NCBI GenBank assembly: GCA_903857815.1
Contig: CAIOGK010000101.1
Span: forward strand, 1 to 11,029
Length of the DNA: 11,029 nt
Direction: 5' to 3'
DNA from: Candidatus Falkowiibacteriota bacterium
GTDB lineage: Bacteria > Patescibacteriota > Patescibacteriia > Patescibacteriales > UBA12465
Shown: positions 1 through 7,465 of the stretch, one piece after another
How the letters are laid out: every line of letters starts with the position of its first letter
Position numbering within the stretch: the stretch's first letter is position 1
Notes under the pieces: model-generated
What the model saw: only the letters and a program-made list of their open reading frames with translations
Databases searched by the model: none
Told to the model about the DNA's origin: nothing
Position numbers and translations under genes: made by a program

Positions 1-231
1 TAACCAAAATAATAAAAATATTTTAAGAATACGGTTAGAATCAGTTTCTTCCAAACCTTTTTTAATATCTTTTTTATTAGCAAAATAAGCCCGAATAACA
101 AATAAAAATAAAAAAGAGCCGATTAAAATTAGAATTGAAAATCGGCCCACAATATAACCAGCAATAATATTAACAGTACTGAGTGATTCTGACTGTGGAA
201 TTAAAAATTCTATTAAAGCTGAAAAACCCAT
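1..231 (-). CDS. partial membrane protein, 5' part only (77 aa visible)
   Basis: This minus-strand reading starts at ATG 231-229 and runs without a stop to the left edge, so only the N-terminal 77 residues are seen. The start lies 5 nt after the alaS stop, which suggests it is the next gene of the same transcript; no Shine-Dalgarno sequence precedes it. A long hydrophobic stretch at about residues 20-46 (INIIAGYIVGRF followed by ILILIGSFLFLFVI) is a confident membrane helix. It is followed by a charged segment at 51-67 (ANKKDIKKGLEET) and a second hydrophobic run, ILKIFLLFWL, at 68-77 that is cut by the edge. I do not recognise the family. The composition fits an integral membrane protein with at least two helices. 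Nothing in it resembles the missing C-terminal domain of AlaRS. Confidence 0.6.
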   Translation of the reverse strand, partial: MGFSALIEFLIPQSESLSTVNIIAGYIVGRFSILILIGSFLFLFVIRAYFANKKDIKKGLEETDSNRILKIFLLFWL

Positions 232-236
232 AAAAA

Positions 237-2054
237 TTAATTTTGTAGGATAGCTTTTATCCTTCTAACACCGGCGCTAGACGACTCCTCCTTTTGAATC
301 TTAAACTTACCTAAAATTCCAGTATTATCAACATGAGGCCCACCACAAATTTCTTGAGAAAAAGCACTGTTTATATCGGGCGTGCCGTCAGCTGTTAATT
401 TGCTAGCAGTATATACTTTTACCCGCTCCCCATATTTGGAATCAAAAACCCCCATGGCGCCTCTATTTTTAGCCTCCTCTAAAGATAATTCCTCACAAAC
501 AACCGGGAAATTAGCAATAATTGCCCAATTAACTAAATCTTCAGTTTCTTTTATTTGCTCTGGGGTCATTTTTTCAGAATAAGCAAAATCAAACCTCAGT
601 CTCTCCGAGGTTATATTACTTCCCTTTTGAGTAACTTGTTCTCCTAACACTTTTCTTAAAGCGGCTAAAAGCAAATGGGCAGCAGTATGAAGCTTGGTAG
701 TTTCTTCACTAGAATCAGCTAAACCTCCTTTAAACTTACCAGCCGAAGCCGTTCTAGATAAATCTTGATGTTTCTTCAATTCCTCTTCAAATCTCTTACG
801 GTCAACTTTTATCCCTGATTCTTGAGCCAACTCTTCCGTTATTTCTATAGGAAAGCCGTAGCTTTGATATAAATTAAAAGCGGCTTCGCCATTAATATCA
901 GCAATCGATATTTTTTTAAATTCTATTAAACCTTTTTCTAAAGTACGAATAAATTTTTCCTCTTCTTTATCTAAATTTTCTAGAATTGAATGTTTATTTT
1001 TTTCCAATTCATTATAAATATTTTTATAAACAGCAATTGCCATTTCCGCGACCTCTTTCGTCCAGTATTTTTTTTCTATTCCTAATTGGCGACCATGACG
1101 AATAGCCCGACGAATTAAACGTCTTACAACATAGCCCTGGTCGGTATTAGAAGGCGTAATTCCTTTATCATCTCCAATGATACAGGCGGCAGCCTTAATA
1201 TGATCAGCGATAATACGCATTGATTTATCAGTTTCTTTATCAATTCCGTATTTTTTATTACTTAGTTCCTCTATCTTATTTATTAATCCGCTAAAAAGTT
1301 CTGTTTGATAATTATCACTTTTACCATTTATAACCGCAAGCACTCTTTCTAGGCCCAGGCCTGTATCAACATTCGGTTTTTTAAGTAATTCAAATGAACC
1401 GTCGGCTAATTTATTATACTGCATGAAAACATCATTCCAAATTTCAACCCACAAATCATTATCATCATTAAAACTCGCAGGGACCTTATCAGCTTCTCCA
1501 GCCCAATAAAACATTTCCGAATCAGGACCGCAAGGACCAGTAAGGCCAGCCGGCCCCCACCAATTATTTTTCTTTGGTAATTTAGCAATTCTAGCTTCCG
1601 GTATATTATTTTTAGAAAAAATTTCTTGCCAAATTTTATAAGCCTCTTCATCATAAGGAGCATCTTCGTCGCCCTTAAAAACGGAAACCGCTAATCGATT
1701 TTTATCTAAATTAAGCCACTTGGAAGATGTTAAAAACTCCCAGCTAAAATCAATCGCTTCTTTTTTAAAATAATCACCCAATGACCAATTCCCCATCATT
1801 TCAAAAAAAGTGTGATGAGTTGCATCTCCGACTTCATCAATATCGTCAGTTCTAATGCATTTTTGAGAATTAGTTAAACGATTCCCAGTGGGATGTTTTT
1901 CCCCTAAAAGATAAGGAACGAGCGGATGCATGCCCGCAGTCGTAAACAAAACAGTCGGATCATTTTCAGGAATTAAAGAAGCACTAGAAATTGCCGCGTG
2001 GTTTTTTTCTTGAAAAAAATTTAAATATTTTTGGCGCAGTTCATTAGCGGTCAT
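237..2054 (-). CDS. alaS: alanyl-tRNA synthetase, reduced form (605 aa)
   Basis: Charges tRNA-Ala with alanine using ATP and clears mischarged Ser/Gly; cytoplasmic, class II. Seen: SLIPENDPT at 26-34, motif 2 HHTFFEMMGNW at 80-90, GPCGPDSE at 173-180, motif 3 DTGLGLERV at 230-238, and the tRNA-recognition segment with PSNTDQGYVVRRLIRR at 301-316. The editing core has both zinc-ligand pairs, HTAAH (H456, H460) and CGGPH (C570, H574), and ends with SSAGVRRIKAI. Bacterial AlaRS is usually about 875 aa. This one stops just after the editing core, so the coiled coil and C-Ala domain are absent. It also goes from the recognition domain almost directly to HTAAH, so the beta-barrel of about 110 residues that usually carries FYAESGGQ is missing. 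Residue 397 is Gln where E. coli has Asp400. ATG at 2054, no Shine-Dalgarno, 45 nt after murB. The reading is intact, so this is design rather than frameshift. Confidence 0.97.
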   Translation of the reverse strand: MTANELRQKYLNFFQEKNHAAISSASLIPENDPTVLFTTAGMHPLVPYLLGEKHPTGNRLTNSQKCIRTDDIDEVGDATHHTFFEMMGNWSLGDYFKKEAIDFSWEFLTSSKWLNLDKNRLAVSVFKGDEDAPYDEEAYKIWQEIFSKNNIPEARIAKLPKKNNWWGPAGLTGPCGPDSEMFYWAGEADKVPASFNDDNDLWVEIWNDVFMQYNKLADGSFELLKKPNVDTGLGLERVLAVINGKSDNYQTELFSGLINKIEELSNKKYGIDKETDKSMRIIADHIKAAACIIGDDKGITPSNTDQGYVVRRLIRRAIRHGRQLGIEKKYWTKEVAEMAIAVYKNIYNELEKNKHSILENLDKEEEKFIRTLEKGLIEFKKISIADINGEAAFNLYQSYGFPIEITEELAQESGIKVDRKRFEEELKKHQDLSRTASAGKFKGGLADSSEETTKLHTAAHLLLAALRKVLGEQVTQKGSNITSERLRFDFAYSEKMTPEQIKETEDLVNWAIIANFPVVCEELSLEEAKNRGAMGVFDSKYGERVKVYTASKLTADGTPDINSAFSQEICGGPHVDNTGILGKFKIQKEESSSAGVRRIKAILQN

Positions 2055-2099
2055 ATATTTACATTGTTATATTTCAGTTTAGATTATTTGATAGCTTCT

Positions 2100-3119
2100 T
2101 TATATTATATTAACTTCCTCGCTTAAATCAAGACCAAATTTCTTTTTAACAGCCAACTTTACTTTAGCGACTAAATTCAAAACCTGCTTAGCGCTAGCGC
2201 CACCCTCATTAACTAAAATTAAAGCTTGTTTTTCATACATTCTCACTGGACCAAATTTTTTACCTTTTAAGCCGACTTGTTCAATCAGCCAACCGGCCGG
2301 AATCTTAACTTTAGTACGGCTAACGGGAAACGAGGGCATATCTGGATACTGTTGTAATAATTTTTTAAATATTTGCAGATTAACTTCCGGATTCTTAAAA
2401 AAAGAGCCGGCATTGGGCAACACGAAAGGATTTGGTAATTTACTATTTCTAATTTCTTCAATTGTTTTTATTACATCAATGGCCGTCGGCTTTTTAATTC
2501 CCTTATTTATTAAAGCAGCGCCAATTGAACCATAATTTAATTTAAAATTAGGTTTACTAAGTAATTTTAAAGTTACCGAATAGATAAAATATTTACCTTT
2601 AAATTTATTTTTGAAAATGCTATCTCGATAACCAAATCGACAATCAGTAATTGAGAAAGTTTTTTCTTTACCACTTTTAAAATCGATGGCTTGTAATTGA
2701 TAAAAATAATCTTTTAATTCAACTCCGTAAGCACCGATATTCTGTACCGGAGCAGCTCCCACCGTCCCATAAATTAAAAATAAATTTTCTAAACCATATA
2801 ATTTATTTTCTACCGTATAAGAAACAAACTTAGACCAAATTTCTCCCGATGAAGCTTCTACTAAAATAGTATCTTTATTTTTTTTAACAACTTGGATACC
2901 TTTAATTTCATTCTTGATTAACAGCCCCTTAATTCTATTAGTTAAAAGGACATTAGACCCTCCGCCTAAAACAAAAATGGCCTGCTGATTATCTTTTGCA
3001 AATTTAATAGCCTCTAAAAGCTCGCTTTTATTTTTTATAACCGCAAAATAATCAGCCTGAGAACTAATTTTTAACGTTGTATATTTAATTAAAGAATGAT
3101 CTTTTTCTATTTTTAACAT
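2100..3119 (-). CDS. murB: UDP-N-acetylenolpyruvoylglucosamine reductase MurB (339 aa)
   Basis: FAD enzyme that uses NADPH to reduce UDP-GlcNAc-enolpyruvate to UDP-MurNAc, the second committed step of peptidoglycan synthesis; cytoplasmic. Seen: FAD-binding LGGGSNVLL at 51-59, GTVGAAPVQNIGAYG at 118-132, CRFGYRDSIFK at 160-170 (Y164, R165 match E. coli Y158, R159), NYGSIG at 195-200 (the type I loop tyrosine), NAGSFFKNP at 236-244 with the proton-donor serine S239, IPAGWLIEQVGLKG at 273-286, and the C-terminal LSEEV with E335 matching E. coli E325. Length is close to E. coli MurB (342 aa), so it is full length and type I. Oddity: the usual LSLIPG before GTVGAAP is LFLIYG here, so the proline is tyrosine (Y117, codon TAT). 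The ATG lies 1 nt after the ABC exporter stop, so translation is probably coupled. Confidence 0.96.
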   Translation of the reverse strand: MLKIEKDHSLIKYTTLKISSQADYFAVIKNKSELLEAIKFAKDNQQAIFVLGGGSNVLLTNRIKGLLIKNEIKGIQVVKKNKDTILVEASSGEIWSKFVSYTVENKLYGLENLFLIYGTVGAAPVQNIGAYGVELKDYFYQLQAIDFKSGKEKTFSITDCRFGYRDSIFKNKFKGKYFIYSVTLKLLSKPNFKLNYGSIGAALINKGIKKPTAIDVIKTIEEIRNSKLPNPFVLPNAGSFFKNPEVNLQIFKKLLQQYPDMPSFPVSRTKVKIPAGWLIEQVGLKGKKFGPVRMYEKQALILVNEGGASAKQVLNLVAKVKLAVKKKFGLDLSEEVNII

Positions 3120-3120
3120 A

Positions 3121-4941
3121 TTAATCTTCTAAATCTCCAACTTCCTGAAGTTTTAATAATTTAGCATATAACCCCCCGGAAACTCGGGAAAGCTCTAAAT
3201 GTCCACCTTGCTCAGCAACCCTACCATTTTCTAGTACAACAATTTTATCAGCATTTTTAATAGTACTTAAACGATGAGCAATAATTATCATCGTCCGACC
3301 ACGACTAATTTTTTTCATAGCATCCGAAATTAACCGTTCGCTTTCACTATCTAAATTAGAGGTTGCCTCATCAAAAATTAAAATTCGGGGGTTGGCTAGT
3401 ATTGCTCGGGCGATACCTAAGCGTTGGCGTTGGCCACCAGAAAGCTTGATCCCTCGTTCGCCAACCATTGAATCATATCCTTTATCTAGCTTTATAATAA
3501 ACTCTTCCGCATTAGCTATTTTTGCCGCTGCTTCAATTTCCTTTTGACTAGCATTAGGTTTTGCATAAGCAATATTTTCCCTAACAGTTAAATCAAAAAT
3601 TTCTACTTCCTGAGGAACAATAGCTAAATATTTTCTAAAAGCTTTTAAATTATAATCTTTTAAATCACGTCCATCGAGTAAAACTTTGCCTTTTTGCGGG
3701 TCATAATGACGATAAACTAAACGAGCGGCAGTAGTTTTCCCCCCACCAGACGGACCAATTAAAGCCGTAACACAACCGGCATTAATTTTAAAATTTAAAT
3801 TAGATACCGCTGTTCTTTTATTATCAGAATAGGAAAAGAAAACATCTTTAAATTCAATTTCACCAATAATACTCTTTGGTTTATAACCATCAATTTTATT
3901 ATCAATATCGCTTGAAGCATTAAATAATGATAAAAGTCGATTAACGCCCTCACGACCCTCTTCCATTTTATCGTAAAAACGGGTTAGTCGATATAAAGAA
4001 GAATAAGCTGTTTCACTTAAAGTAAAAATGAAAATTAAGCTCCCAACGGTCATCGACCCAGAGGCAACCATATATACTCCCAGAAGTAGAACTGACGCGC
4101 GTCCAATATCAGCAATAGAATTACGAACAAGCGCAACTTTCATCATCCAGCCCCACTGCCTATCTTCGTTTTCTCGTAAATTATTTTTAATCTTACCAAA
4201 CCCTTTCAATTCTCTATCTTCCTGTACAAACGATTGAACCGCGTTAATATTAATAATGGATTGTGTCATTTTACCGGAAGCAGTCTCATAATCACGATAA
4301 ATTTGTTTTCTAATAGGATACATGCGGCGATTAGACCAATAAACAATTACAATAAAAAGAGCGGCAAAAACTAAAAAAGATAAGCCAATCCGCCAATCAG
4401 ACCAGAATAAGGCGACTAAGGTAAACGATAGTTGAATGATCGTCGGTAAAACTTCCCAAAAAACATTATTCAAAAATTCGGAAATCTTATCAACTCCTTT
4501 TTCTATCTTAATAATTTTTGCGCCGGTATTTTGTTTTTCATGATATCCCAAACTAAGAGAAACTAATTTTTCTTCTGCTTTCATTCCTAGACTATATTCC
4601 ACTTCAACGAGCAACCGTAAAATTTTACGATCACTAAAATAATGAATAAAAGAACGGACTTCCTCATTCACCAAATATAAAGCAATCAATTTTAACAAAA
4701 AAACTATTTTATCTTTATCAAAATCAGATAAACTATCAACTACTACCTTTAAAAGATACGGTTTTAATAAATCAAGAACTCCAATCATTAAAGCAATCCC
4801 TCCTATTTTCCAAAAAAAACTCGCGAACGGTTTAAGTAAAACCCAAAAATCAGACCAAAAACTTTGTCCAATTTTATTTTCAGACTTATTTTTTTTGTCC
4901 GCTACTGTTTCAATCATTTTTATTTTTGCTTTTTTAGACAT
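3121..4941 (-). CDS. ABC exporter, fused membrane and ATPase domains (606 aa)
   Basis: Half-size exporter of the MsbA/McjD type, expected to work as a homodimer in the inner membrane with the ATPase in the cytoplasm. The membrane domain covers about residues 30-330, with hydrophobic segments near 41-65, 77-95, 160-180, 184-202, 275-292 and 298-315. The nucleotide-binding domain follows: Walker A GPSGGGKTT 396-404, Q-loop Q444 in IVPQEVEIFD, signature LSGGQRQR 500-507, Walker B ILIFDEAT 520-527, D-loop SNLD and switch H556 in IIAHRLST. All catalytic residues are present. Start: ATG at 4941 overlaps murC by 22 nt and has a good GGTGA 9 nt upstream; ATG at 4917 (M9) would just follow the murC stop but has no such site. 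The substrate cannot be read from sequence. Its place between murC and murB suggests envelope export, possibly lipid or lipid-linked sugar; that is inference. Confidence 0.93.
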   Translation of the reverse strand: MSKKAKIKMIETVADKKNKSENKIGQSFWSDFWVLLKPFASFFWKIGGIALMIGVLDLLKPYLLKVVVDSLSDFDKDKIVFLLKLIALYLVNEEVRSFIHYFSDRKILRLLVEVEYSLGMKAEEKLVSLSLGYHEKQNTGAKIIKIEKGVDKISEFLNNVFWEVLPTIIQLSFTLVALFWSDWRIGLSFLVFAALFIVIVYWSNRRMYPIRKQIYRDYETASGKMTQSIININAVQSFVQEDRELKGFGKIKNNLRENEDRQWGWMMKVALVRNSIADIGRASVLLLGVYMVASGSMTVGSLIFIFTLSETAYSSLYRLTRFYDKMEEGREGVNRLLSLFNASSDIDNKIDGYKPKSIIGEIEFKDVFFSYSDNKRTAVSNLNFKINAGCVTALIGPSGGGKTTAARLVYRHYDPQKGKVLLDGRDLKDYNLKAFRKYLAIVPQEVEIFDLTVRENIAYAKPNASQKEIEAAAKIANAEEFIIKLDKGYDSMVGERGIKLSGGQRQRLGIARAILANPRILIFDEATSNLDSESERLISDAMKKISRGRTMIIIAHRLSTIKNADKIVVLENGRVAEQGGHLELSRVSGGLYAKLLKLQEVGDLED

Positions 4942-6344
4942 AATAATTTTTCACCAACACGAAACACATCACCAGCACCCATTAATAACAGCACATCATT
5001 TTTTTTAATATCGAAACGTAAATATTTAACCGCCTCATCAATATTTTTAATATTTAAAACTTTTTGTTTAATTTTATTTTTACTATTAAAAATATCAATC
5101 GCTTTAACTAACTGCGCACTCGAAACTCCGCCCTGTTTTTCTCTTGCCGAACCATAAATATCTAAAACAACCAGTTCATCGGCTTTAGCAAAACTAACTA
5201 CAAAATCTTTAAATAAGGCCTTAGTTCTAGTAAAAGTATGGGGATGAAAAACAACCTTTAAACATTTGCCCGGATAATTAATACGCACTCCTTCAATGGT
5301 CGTTTTTATTTCTGTGGGGTGATGAGCGTAATCATCAATTAATAAAGCGCCTTGATAATTCCCTAAAATTTGAGAGCGACGTTCTGTCCCTTGAAAACTA
5401 AAGAGATATTTTTTAATATCTGGCAAAGTAACTTTTAATTCCCTGGCTGCCGCAATAACCGCTAAAGCATTGGAAACGTTGTGCTTGCCCCAAAGTTTAA
5501 TTTTAAATTCTCCCAAATTATTAACTGCGAAATGTTGAGTACCATTTTTTATTTTTAAATCATGCGCTAAATAATTAACAGTTTCATTATTATAATTTTC
5601 ATCAGCAATATCATAACTAGAGACCCGACTATGACAATACTTTTTAATTTTACCAGTTATGGCATCACGATTATTAATAATCAAAAATCCATCAGCCGGT
5701 AAACGTTTGATAAAATCTACAAATACTTTAACATAATCAGCTTCTGTTTTAAAAAAGTCGGGATGATCATAATCAATATTATTTAAAACAATACCATGAG
5801 CATTTAAATATTGAAGCTTATTACCATATTCATCGGCCTCTGCGATAAATAATTTTGATTTCCCTTGAATACCGCTACCCTTAAATTGAGGGACATTAGA
5901 ACCCACTAATACATTGGGGGCTTTGCCCGCTTTCCACAGAATATACCCCAACCAAGCCGCAGTTGTCGTTTTACCATGGCTACCGCAAACAGCTATTCCC
6001 TGATGAGTGCTAAAAATTTCACCCAAAGCTTCAGAATATGAAATAATACGAGGATTTTTACTCGAATTATTTTTTTTCTCAAATAAGGTTTTCATTTCAG
6101 AGTTATTGGTCGGGGTGTAAGCAATTGAATGAATAATCAAATCGGCATCTTTCGGGATATTATCAACATTAAAAGGAGAAATAACTTTTATATTTAAACT
6201 TTTTAAAATCTTATCGGTCATAAAAGTTTCAGAAATATCAGAACCGGAAACATTATCCCCAGCGGCAACTAAAAACTGAGCGAGCATAGTCATTCCTACC
6301 CCCTTAATACCAATCATGTAAATTTTACGCGAATTCCGTTTCAT
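4920..6344 (-). CDS. murC: UDP-N-acetylmuramate--L-alanine ligase MurC (474 aa)
   Basis: ATP-dependent Mur ligase that adds L-alanine to UDP-MurNAc, the first stem-peptide residue; cytoplasmic. Seen: Rossmann glycine loop GIKGVGMTMLA at 12-22, ATP loop CGSHGKTTTAA at 120-130, EADEYGNKL at 169-177, NNIDYDHPDFF at 188-198, GKHNVSNALA at 286-295, GTERRSQ at 319-325, DDYAHHPTE at 337-345, FHPHTFTRT at 366-374, YGSAREK...GVSS at 397-408, and MGAGDV at 455-460. The PHT.TRT, AREK and GAGDV motifs favour MurC over its relative Mpl, although the EADEY stretch is somewhat Mpl-like. Length and domain order are normal. The start ATG shares one base with the murG stop (TAATG at 6346-6342), so translation is likely re-initiated from murG. 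The 3' end overlaps the ABC exporter by 22 nt. Confidence 0.93.
   Translation of the reverse strand: MKRNSRKIYMIGIKGVGMTMLAQFLVAAGDNVSGSDISETFMTDKILKSLNIKVISPFNVDNIPKDADLIIHSIAYTPTNNSEMKTLFEKKNNSSKNPRIISYSEALGEIFSTHQGIAVCGSHGKTTTAAWLGYILWKAGKAPNVLVGSNVPQFKGSGIQGKSKLFIAEADEYGNKLQYLNAHGIVLNNIDYDHPDFFKTEADYVKVFVDFIKRLPADGFLIINNRDAITGKIKKYCHSRVSSYDIADENYNNETVNYLAHDLKIKNGTQHFAVNNLGEFKIKLWGKHNVSNALAVIAAARELKVTLPDIKKYLFSFQGTERRSQILGNYQGALLIDDYAHHPTEIKTTIEGVRINYPGKCLKVVFHPHTFTRTKALFKDFVVSFAKADELVVLDIYGSAREKQGGVSSAQLVKAIDIFNSKNKIKQKVLNIKNIDEAVKYLRFDIKKNDVLLLMGAGDVFRVGEKLLCLKKQK
4951..4955 (-). promoter_or_regulatory. Shine-Dalgarno GGTGA of the ABC exporter gene
   Basis: On the minus strand GGTGA lies 9 nt before ATG 4941, inside the murC coding region. 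It is the only convincing Shine-Dalgarno I see in the window. It favours the start at 4941 over the in-frame ATG at 4917, which is preceded only by an A-rich run. Confidence 0.55.
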
Positions 6345-6346
6345 TA
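6342..6346 (-). promoter_or_regulatory. TAATG stop-start overlap of murG and murC
   Basis: The murG stop TAA (6346-6344) shares its last base with the murC start ATG (6344-6342). A GAGGA sits 18 nt upstream on the minus strand, too far for a normal ribosome site, so murC is probably translated by re-initiation after murG. Confidence 0.7.
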
Positions 6347-7462
6347 TTTTGTTGATAAAATTTCCTCAATTAAACCGACCATGGTTTCGGTTGCCTTCTT
6401 TTTAATTACCTTACTAATATTTGATGACAATATTTTTCTCTTCTCATTATCAGCTAAAATATTTTTAATTTGTTCGACAAGTTCTACGGCTGAAAGAGTT
6501 TTTTGTTTTAAGATTATAGCCGCCTTCGCTTTTTGAAAAACTAAAGCATTATCTTCTTGATGTGAATCGGGCATAGGAATTAAAATAGCCGGCTTTTCCA
6601 ACTCACATAGTTCAGTTAAAGTCGCCAAGCCACAACGAGAAACAACTAAACTTGAAGCGGCCATTAAATAAAAAACATCATCATTATTTAATAATTCAAA
6701 AGCTTGATAATCAAAACCAAAATTCATGTTATTGCTAGTTAGCATCTTTCCTTTTCCGGTTAGATGAATTACTTGCACACTAGAAATGAGTTCGGGAATA
6801 GCCCTAACAACCAAATCATTAATCGCCTGCGAACCAGTCCCGCCGCCAGTAAATAAAACTAAAGGCTTTTCAGAAATTAAATGATATTTTTCTTTAATAT
6901 TTGAAATTAAAGATTCATCAAGCCCCAATCTATTAGAAGGATTCCCGACCCAAACTGCTTTTGGGCCATAATCGCGCAAAGAAGTTTCAAAAGTAACGGT
7001 AATTAAACGCGCAAACGGAGCCATCAAACGATTTGCTAGGCCCGGTCTTACATCTTGTTGATGAATCAAAATAGGAATCTTCTTTAAATAAGCCGCCCAA
7101 ACAAAAGGAACACTCGGAAATCCGCCCGCACTTATTATTAAACTAGGCCTCGTTTTATTAATTATAAAAAAAGAAATAATAAAAGCGGAAAATATTTTAA
7201 AAAAATCAATAAAATTATAAACCGAGAAATAACGACGTAATTTTCCCGATGGTAAAGTAATAAAATCTATTTTTTTATCTTTTACTTTAAAATTATCAAC
7301 GATAACTCGTTCGGGGCCATTTTTAGTCCCAACAAAAATAAAATTTAGATTTAATTCATCTTCGATTAAATCTCGAGCAACCGCTAGCAATGTCGTTACC
7401 GAACCGCCGCTACCGCCACCGCTTAAAATAATATTTTTATGACTATCTATATTCATATTCAC
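6344..7462 (-). CDS. murG: lipid I GlcNAc-transferase MurG (372 aa)
   Basis: GT-B glycosyltransferase that adds GlcNAc from UDP-GlcNAc to lipid I, giving lipid II, on the inner face of the membrane. Seen: N-terminal glycine loop GGGSGGSVTTLLAVA at 15-29, a hydrophobic patch at about 85-101 (FIDFFKIFSAFIISFFI) suited to membrane contact, SAGGFPSVPF at 111-120, HQQDVRPGLANR at 134-145, the second glycine loop GGGTGSQAIND at 206-216, CGLATLTELCELEKPAILIP at 277-296 with E284, and HQEDNA at 301-306. Oddities: Ser21 replaces the near-invariant His of the GGTGGH loop (E. coli H18), and HQQD replaces HEQN. The 5' end is a GTG at 7462, 3 nt after the ftsW stop; ATG at 7456 (two codons in, 370 aa) is equally plausible and neither has a Shine-Dalgarno. 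It ends in TAATG with murC. Confidence 0.93.
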   Translation of the reverse strand: MNMNIDSHKNIILSGGGSGGSVTTLLAVARDLIEDELNLNFIFVGTKNGPERVIVDNFKVKDKKIDFITLPSGKLRRYFSVYNFIDFFKIFSAFIISFFIINKTRPSLIISAGGFPSVPFVWAAYLKKIPILIHQQDVRPGLANRLMAPFARLITVTFETSLRDYGPKAVWVGNPSNRLGLDESLISNIKEKYHLISEKPLVLFTGGGTGSQAINDLVVRAIPELISSVQVIHLTGKGKMLTSNNMNFGFDYQAFELLNNDDVFYLMAASSLVVSRCGLATLTELCELEKPAILIPMPDSHQEDNALVFQKAKAAIILKQKTLSAVELVEQIKNILADNEKRKILSSNISKVIKKKATETMVGLIEEILSTK

Positions 7463-7465
7463 AAA

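Noticed and set aside
1..236. The missing AlaRS C-terminal domain as a separate or frameshifted piece downstream
   Set aside because: The reading after the alaS stop is a hydrophobic membrane protein, not C-Ala, and the AlaRS ends cleanly after the conserved AGVRRIKAI segment.
1406..1663. Small open readings inside alaS, the ABC gene, ftsW and opposite the right-hand gene
   Set aside because: They lie wholly over strong genes in other frames, have low-complexity or unrelated translations, and show no start signals of their own.
2055..2099. Terminator or promoter between murB and alaS
   Set aside because: No hairpin followed by a T-run is visible, and AT-rich hexamers here are no better than background.
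4920..6344. Mpl (murein peptide ligase) instead of MurC
   Set aside because: The PHTFTRT, AREK...GVSS and MGAGDV motifs and the murG-murC junction fit MurC; only the EADEY stretch hints at Mpl.
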